From UBA1672 sp964015995 (GTDB lineage: Bacteria; Pseudomonadota; Alphaproteobacteria; Micavibrionales; Micavibrionaceae), in contig CAXHFH010000095.1 of the NCBI GenBank assembly GCA_964015995.1, forward strand, positions 1-8,696: 8,696 nucleotides of DNA, in the 5' to 3' direction. Shown piece after piece: positions 5,731 through 8,696 of this stretch. Below the pieces are notes generated by a model. It was given only the letters and a program-made list of their open reading frames with translations. It searched no databases and was not told the origin of the DNA. Numbering within the stretch: position 1 is the stretch's first letter; every line of letters begins with the position of its first letter. The translations under genes and the position numbers were made by a program.

Positions 5731-7425
5731 GTGAATAATTTTATCGCAACATTACAACAATTAGGCCCTGCCCGTTTGGGTGTTATGGGCGCAATACTGC
5801 TTGGTCTATTGATGTTTTTTGTATTTTTATCCATGCGCATTGCTACGCCAGAGATGAAATTATTATACACAAATCTATCATCTACAGATTCCGGCGCCGT
5901 TGCTGCAAAACTTGAAGAAACGCAAATCGCGTATGAAATTTCAACGGACGGCTCACGTATTATGGTACCCAGTGACCAAGTTGGTCGTGCGCGCATGCTT
6001 CTTGCAGATGCCGGGCTTCCTAACGGCGGATCCATGGGATATGAAATTTTTGACGAACAATCCGGTTTTGGAACAACAAACTTTGTTCAAAACATTAATC
6101 AAGTCCGTGCGTTAGAAGGAGAGCTTTCCAGAACGATCAGCTCATTAGACAGTATCCGCAGTGCACGCGTACACATCGTATTACCACAAAGAGAACTGTT
6201 TAGCCGCGACACAAGGTCATCGTCAGCCAGTGTATTTTTAGGCATTCAATCAGGTTCCTCCGCTGAACGATCTCAAATTCTTGCCATCCAGTCTCTTGTT
6301 GCGTCCGCAGTGCCCAATCTGAAAGCATCAAATGTATCTGTCATCGACAGCAATGGTAATTTAATGGCAAAAGGTGGTGAGGATGACGGCCTTATGTCTG
6401 TTAAAACCGAAGACCTCAGGCGCACCTTCGAAAAACGCATGCAAAACAGTATTGAAGATCAAATTAGTCGTGTTGTCGGCTACGGCAAAGTTACGGCCAT
6501 CGTGAATGCCGAAATGAATTTTGATCAAATTAGCATGAACGAAGAAATATACGACCCTGAAGGCCAAGTTCAGCGTTCATCCCAAACCACACAAGAAGAA
6601 ACCACCGAGAGAGAACCCGCATCAGACGAAGTTTCTGTCGGCACGAACCTCCCTGGTGTTGGTGGTGACTTGCTTGCTGATAATGCTCCAACAGCAGAAA
6701 CGTCACGAACAGAAGAAGTGACCAATTTCGAGATCAGTAAAACAATTCGAAATACCGTTCGTCAGTCCGGTGAAATTCAAAAGCTATCTGTATCAATCTT
6801 AGTCGATGGTCGCTACACCACAGATGAAGAAGGCAACAAAACATACGAACCACGATCCGAACAAGAAATGAGCCAAATCACGGCGCTTGTTCGATCTGCT
6901 ATCGGATATGATGAAGATCGCGGTGATGTCATCGAAATTGTAAATCTTCAATTTGCTCAAATCGACACAGATGCGGACATCATTGATGACCGCATGCTGT
7001 TTGGCTTTGAAAAAAGCGACTTGATTGACGCTGCGGAAATGTTAGTCGTCGGCATTATGTTGATCCTTGTCGTTCTTCTTGTCTTACAGCCGATGGTGAC
7101 AAAACTGGTGAATGCAGAATCTTTAAACAGACCTGTCACGGGATTGGATGAGCTATTGCAACATGACCTTCTGGCAGCCTCCCCCGCAAATCCCGCACTC
7201 GCCCCGCCTGCGCAGCAACAAATTGGCGCAGATGGTCAAGCCTTATCGGCAGCAGATATGGGCGGTGATTATGACGTTGAGGAAGATGAAGATTCATTGA
7301 TCAATATTCAAGGTATCGAGGGCAAGGTTAAGGCCTCTACCGTTAAAAAAGTTGAAGGCATCGTAGAGAGCTATCCAACAGAAACTGTCTCTGTTATCCG
7401 TAGCTGGATGTCGCAGGAAAGTTAG
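5731..7425 (+). CDS. fliF: Flagellar MS-ring protein FliF
   Basis: FliF forms the MS-ring in the inner membrane, the base on which rod, switch and export gate assemble. The protein is 564 aa, a normal length. TM1 spans about 16-34. The periplasmic ring-building motifs follow: LLYTNLSSTDSGAVAAKL at 44-61, DQVGRARMLLADAGLP at 82-97, FGTTNFVQNINQVRALEGEL at 113-132 and ARVHIVLPQRELF at 145-157. A low-complexity, Glu/Thr-rich stretch at about 280-330 matches the disordered collar loop of the family. TM2 is about 434-454. The cytoplasmic tail ends with the FliG-binding helices, about 523-562 (GIEGKVKASTVKKVEGIV onward). The start is GTG, supported by AAAAGG at 5717-5722. fliG begins six bases after the stop, so the two are cotranscribed. 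Confidence 0.97.
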   Translation: MNNFIATLQQLGPARLGVMGAILLGLLMFFVFLSMRIATPEMKLLYTNLSSTDSGAVAAKLEETQIAYEISTDGSRIMVPSDQVGRARMLLADAGLPNGGSMGYEIFDEQSGFGTTNFVQNINQVRALEGELSRTISSLDSIRSARVHIVLPQRELFSRDTRSSSASVFLGIQSGSSAERSQILAIQSLVASAVPNLKASNVSVIDSNGNLMAKGGEDDGLMSVKTEDLRRTFEKRMQNSIEDQISRVVGYGKVTAIVNAEMNFDQISMNEEIYDPEGQVQRSSQTTQEETTEREPASDEVSVGTNLPGVGGDLLADNAPTAETSRTEEVTNFEISKTIRNTVRQSGEIQKLSVSILVDGRYTTDEEGNKTYEPRSEQEMSQITALVRSAIGYDEDRGDVIEIVNLQFAQIDTDADIIDDRMLFGFEKSDLIDAAEMLVVGIMLILVVLLVLQPMVTKLVNAESLNRPVTGLDELLQHDLLAASPANPALAPPAQQQIGADGQALSAADMGGDYDVEEDEDSLINIQGIEGKVKASTVKKVEGIVESYPTETVSVIRSWMSQES

Positions 7426-7431
7426 TAACTT

Positions 7432-8457
7432 ATGAGCGTACGCGTTAGAGATGATTATCGTTCGTTGTCGGGGCCGGAAAAGGCCGCGATTTTTGTGCTA
7501 TCCCTCAGTGAAGATCAAACAGCACAAATTTTTAGTCACATGGACGACGATGAAATATTAGAGCTCTCACAAATCATTTCAGGCTTAGGGAAAATCGGAC
7601 CGAGCATCGTAGAGCGTTTATTCATTGAATTTACGGAACAAATGAGCTCAACCAACACGCTCGTTGGATCACAAGATAGTACTGAGCGTATGCTGATTAA
7701 ATCCGGCCTCTCACAAGAAAAAATCGATGCCATCATGGAAGAAATTCGTGGGCCCGCAGGGCGTACGATGTGGGAAAAACTCGGCAACGTAAACGAGGAT
7801 ATACTCTCTAGCTTCTTGCAAAAAGAATACCCACAGACCGTTGCTGTTGTTCTTTCTAAATTTTCAACAGATCACGCCGCACGCGTTTTGGACTCGCTGC
7901 CAGATGGATTTGCACTTGAAGTAATCAATCGCATGCTCAAGATGGAAACAGTTCAAAAAGAAATTCTTGAAGAAGTTGAGCGTACATTGCGCAAAGAATT
8001 TATGTCGAACCTTGCGCGCACACAGCGCCGCGACAGCCATGAATTAATGGCTGACATATTCAACAATATGGAACGCGCTGTTGAAAATAAATTCATGGAA
8101 GAATTGGAAAAACATACACCAGACGCCGCCGAAAAAATCCGCAGCCTGATGTTTACATTTGAAGATCTCCTCAGTCTTGATCAAGCCTCTATTCAAACCG
8201 TCATACGCGCCGTGGATAAAGAAAAGCTGCCGCTTGCACTCAAAGGTGCGACCGATACGGTCAAAGATTTGTTCTTCAACAATATGTCTGAGCGCGCCGG
8301 TAAAATCATGCAAGAAGATATGGCGGCAATGGGTCCCGTCCGATTAAAAGATGTTGAGGAAGCACAGCAATATATTGTGACAGTAACAAAAGACCTTGAG
8401 GCGCGCGGAGAAGTGACAATCAACACAGGCAACGCCGAAGAAGAAATGATCGCCTAA
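7432..8457 (+). CDS. fliG: Flagellar motor switch protein FliG
   Basis: FliG couples the MS-ring to FliM/FliN and receives torque from the stator in the cytoplasmic C-ring. The protein is 341 aa. Its N-terminal domain, about 10-110, binds the FliF tail. The middle domain has the FliM-binding motif as EYPQ at 132-135, where enterics have EHPQ. The C-terminal domain, about 236-330, begins with MFTFEDLLSLD. The torque residues of E. coli FliG (K264, R281, D288, D289, R297) align at a constant offset of seven with K271, R288, E295, D296 and R304, so all charges are kept. AGGA at 7415-7418, inside the end of fliF, is a rather distant ribosome site; coupling to fliF translation is likely. fliH follows after 33 bases. 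Confidence 0.98.
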   Translation: MSVRVRDDYRSLSGPEKAAIFVLSLSEDQTAQIFSHMDDDEILELSQIISGLGKIGPSIVERLFIEFTEQMSSTNTLVGSQDSTERMLIKSGLSQEKIDAIMEEIRGPAGRTMWEKLGNVNEDILSSFLQKEYPQTVAVVLSKFSTDHAARVLDSLPDGFALEVINRMLKMETVQKEILEEVERTLRKEFMSNLARTQRRDSHELMADIFNNMERAVENKFMEELEKHTPDAAEKIRSLMFTFEDLLSLDQASIQTVIRAVDKEKLPLALKGATDTVKDLFFNNMSERAGKIMQEDMAAMGPVRLKDVEEAQQYIVTVTKDLEARGEVTINTGNAEEEMIA

Positions 8458-8490
8458 CAAGGGCTGATCAAGGATAGTTAGGATAAAAAC

Positions 8491-8682
8491 ATGAAAGGAC
8501 AGCCGTTTTTCTTTGATTCGAACAACTTCGATGATGAAAACTTGATGTCTGAAGAGGCGCGCGCCAACGAGCCCACATTTTCTCCCAATGAAGTGGAAAA
8601 AATAAAAACGGACGCTTACGAAGAAGGTCGCAAAGCCGGCTTTACCGAGAGTGAAAACAGCATCACCAATAAAACACTAAAT
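8491..8682 (+). CDS. fliH: FliH-like export ATPase regulator, N-terminal fragment
   Basis: Only the first 64 codons are present; the frame then runs into adapter sequence, so the last real codon is AAT at 8680-8682. FliH binds the FliI ATPase and tethers it to the C-ring and export gate. The visible part has an acidic start, with phenylalanines near residues 6-8, then KTDAYEEGRKAGFTES at about 40-55. That is the AYEEGRxxGF signature at the head of the FliH coiled coil. The ATG has AGGA at 8480-8483, seven bases upstream. Position after fliG agrees with the common fliF-fliG-fliH order. The assignment rests on one motif plus order. Confidence 0.8.
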
Positions 8683-8696
8683 CTGTCTCTTATACA
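8683..8696. other. Nextera mosaic-end adapter remnant (sequencing artefact)
   Basis: The last 14 bases, CTGTCTCTTATACA, match the start of the reverse-complement Tn5 mosaic end used in Nextera libraries. They replace the continuation of fliH. The residues they would encode are not real. Confidence 0.95.

Noticed and set aside
5351..5734. Plus-strand open frame of 127 codons across the intergenic region into fliF
   Set aside because: It starts inside the antisense FlaG-like gene, overlaps the fliF ribosome site and start, and its composition shows no domain. The region is better read as a divergent promoter.
7822..7833. EYPQ instead of EHPQ in FliG as a loss of FliM binding
   Set aside because: The substitution is conservative, the surrounding motif is intact, and the C-terminal charged residues are all kept, so FliG is expected to be functional.

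Overview
The window is a flagellar structural gene cluster from an alphaproteobacterium. FlbT and FlaF occur together only in that class as far as I know. The flagellin ends and the hook protein look like Rhodospirillales-type sequences, and the flagellin promoter carries a full CtrA box (TTAA-N7-TTAA). The DNA is moderately AT-rich, unlike high-GC Caulobacter or Azospirillum. I would not name a genus. Both ends of the window are Illumina Nextera transposon adapter, not genome: bases 1-45 and 8683-8696 should be trimmed. Genomic DNA therefore runs from 46 to 8682.

Layout, left to right. (1) A long hook protein gene, flgE (125-1870), is followed by a 337-bp gap. The gap holds three successive hairpins, the last a strong intrinsic terminator, and then the flagellin promoter. 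(2) A large flagellin gene (2208-3902) has its own intrinsic terminator. (3) flbT (4088-4474) and flaF (4464-4928) overlap and form a post-transcriptional control module for flagellin. (4) A small gene on the minus strand (4948-5421) is convergent with flaF and divergent from fliF; it encodes an uncharacterised Q-rich protein with a FlaG-like core. (5) A 309-bp intergenic region carries the outward promoters. (6) fliF, fliG and the start of fliH (5731 onward) form a tight plus-strand operon for the MS-ring, the rotor switch and the export ATPase regulator. fliH is cut by the adapter.

Together the genes cover three layers of one machine: basal body and rotor (FliF, FliG, FliH), hook (FlgE) and filament (flagellin with FlbT, FlaF and perhaps the FlaG-like protein). 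The main points beyond routine annotation concern flagellin control. A CtrA box is followed by a short 5' leader whose hairpin loop could pair with bases just upstream of the Shine-Dalgarno sequence, two genes' distance from flbT, whose Caulobacter homologue binds flagellin leader mRNA. I see no phage, insertion sequence, CRISPR, tRNA or rRNA, and no sign of a wholly new system.
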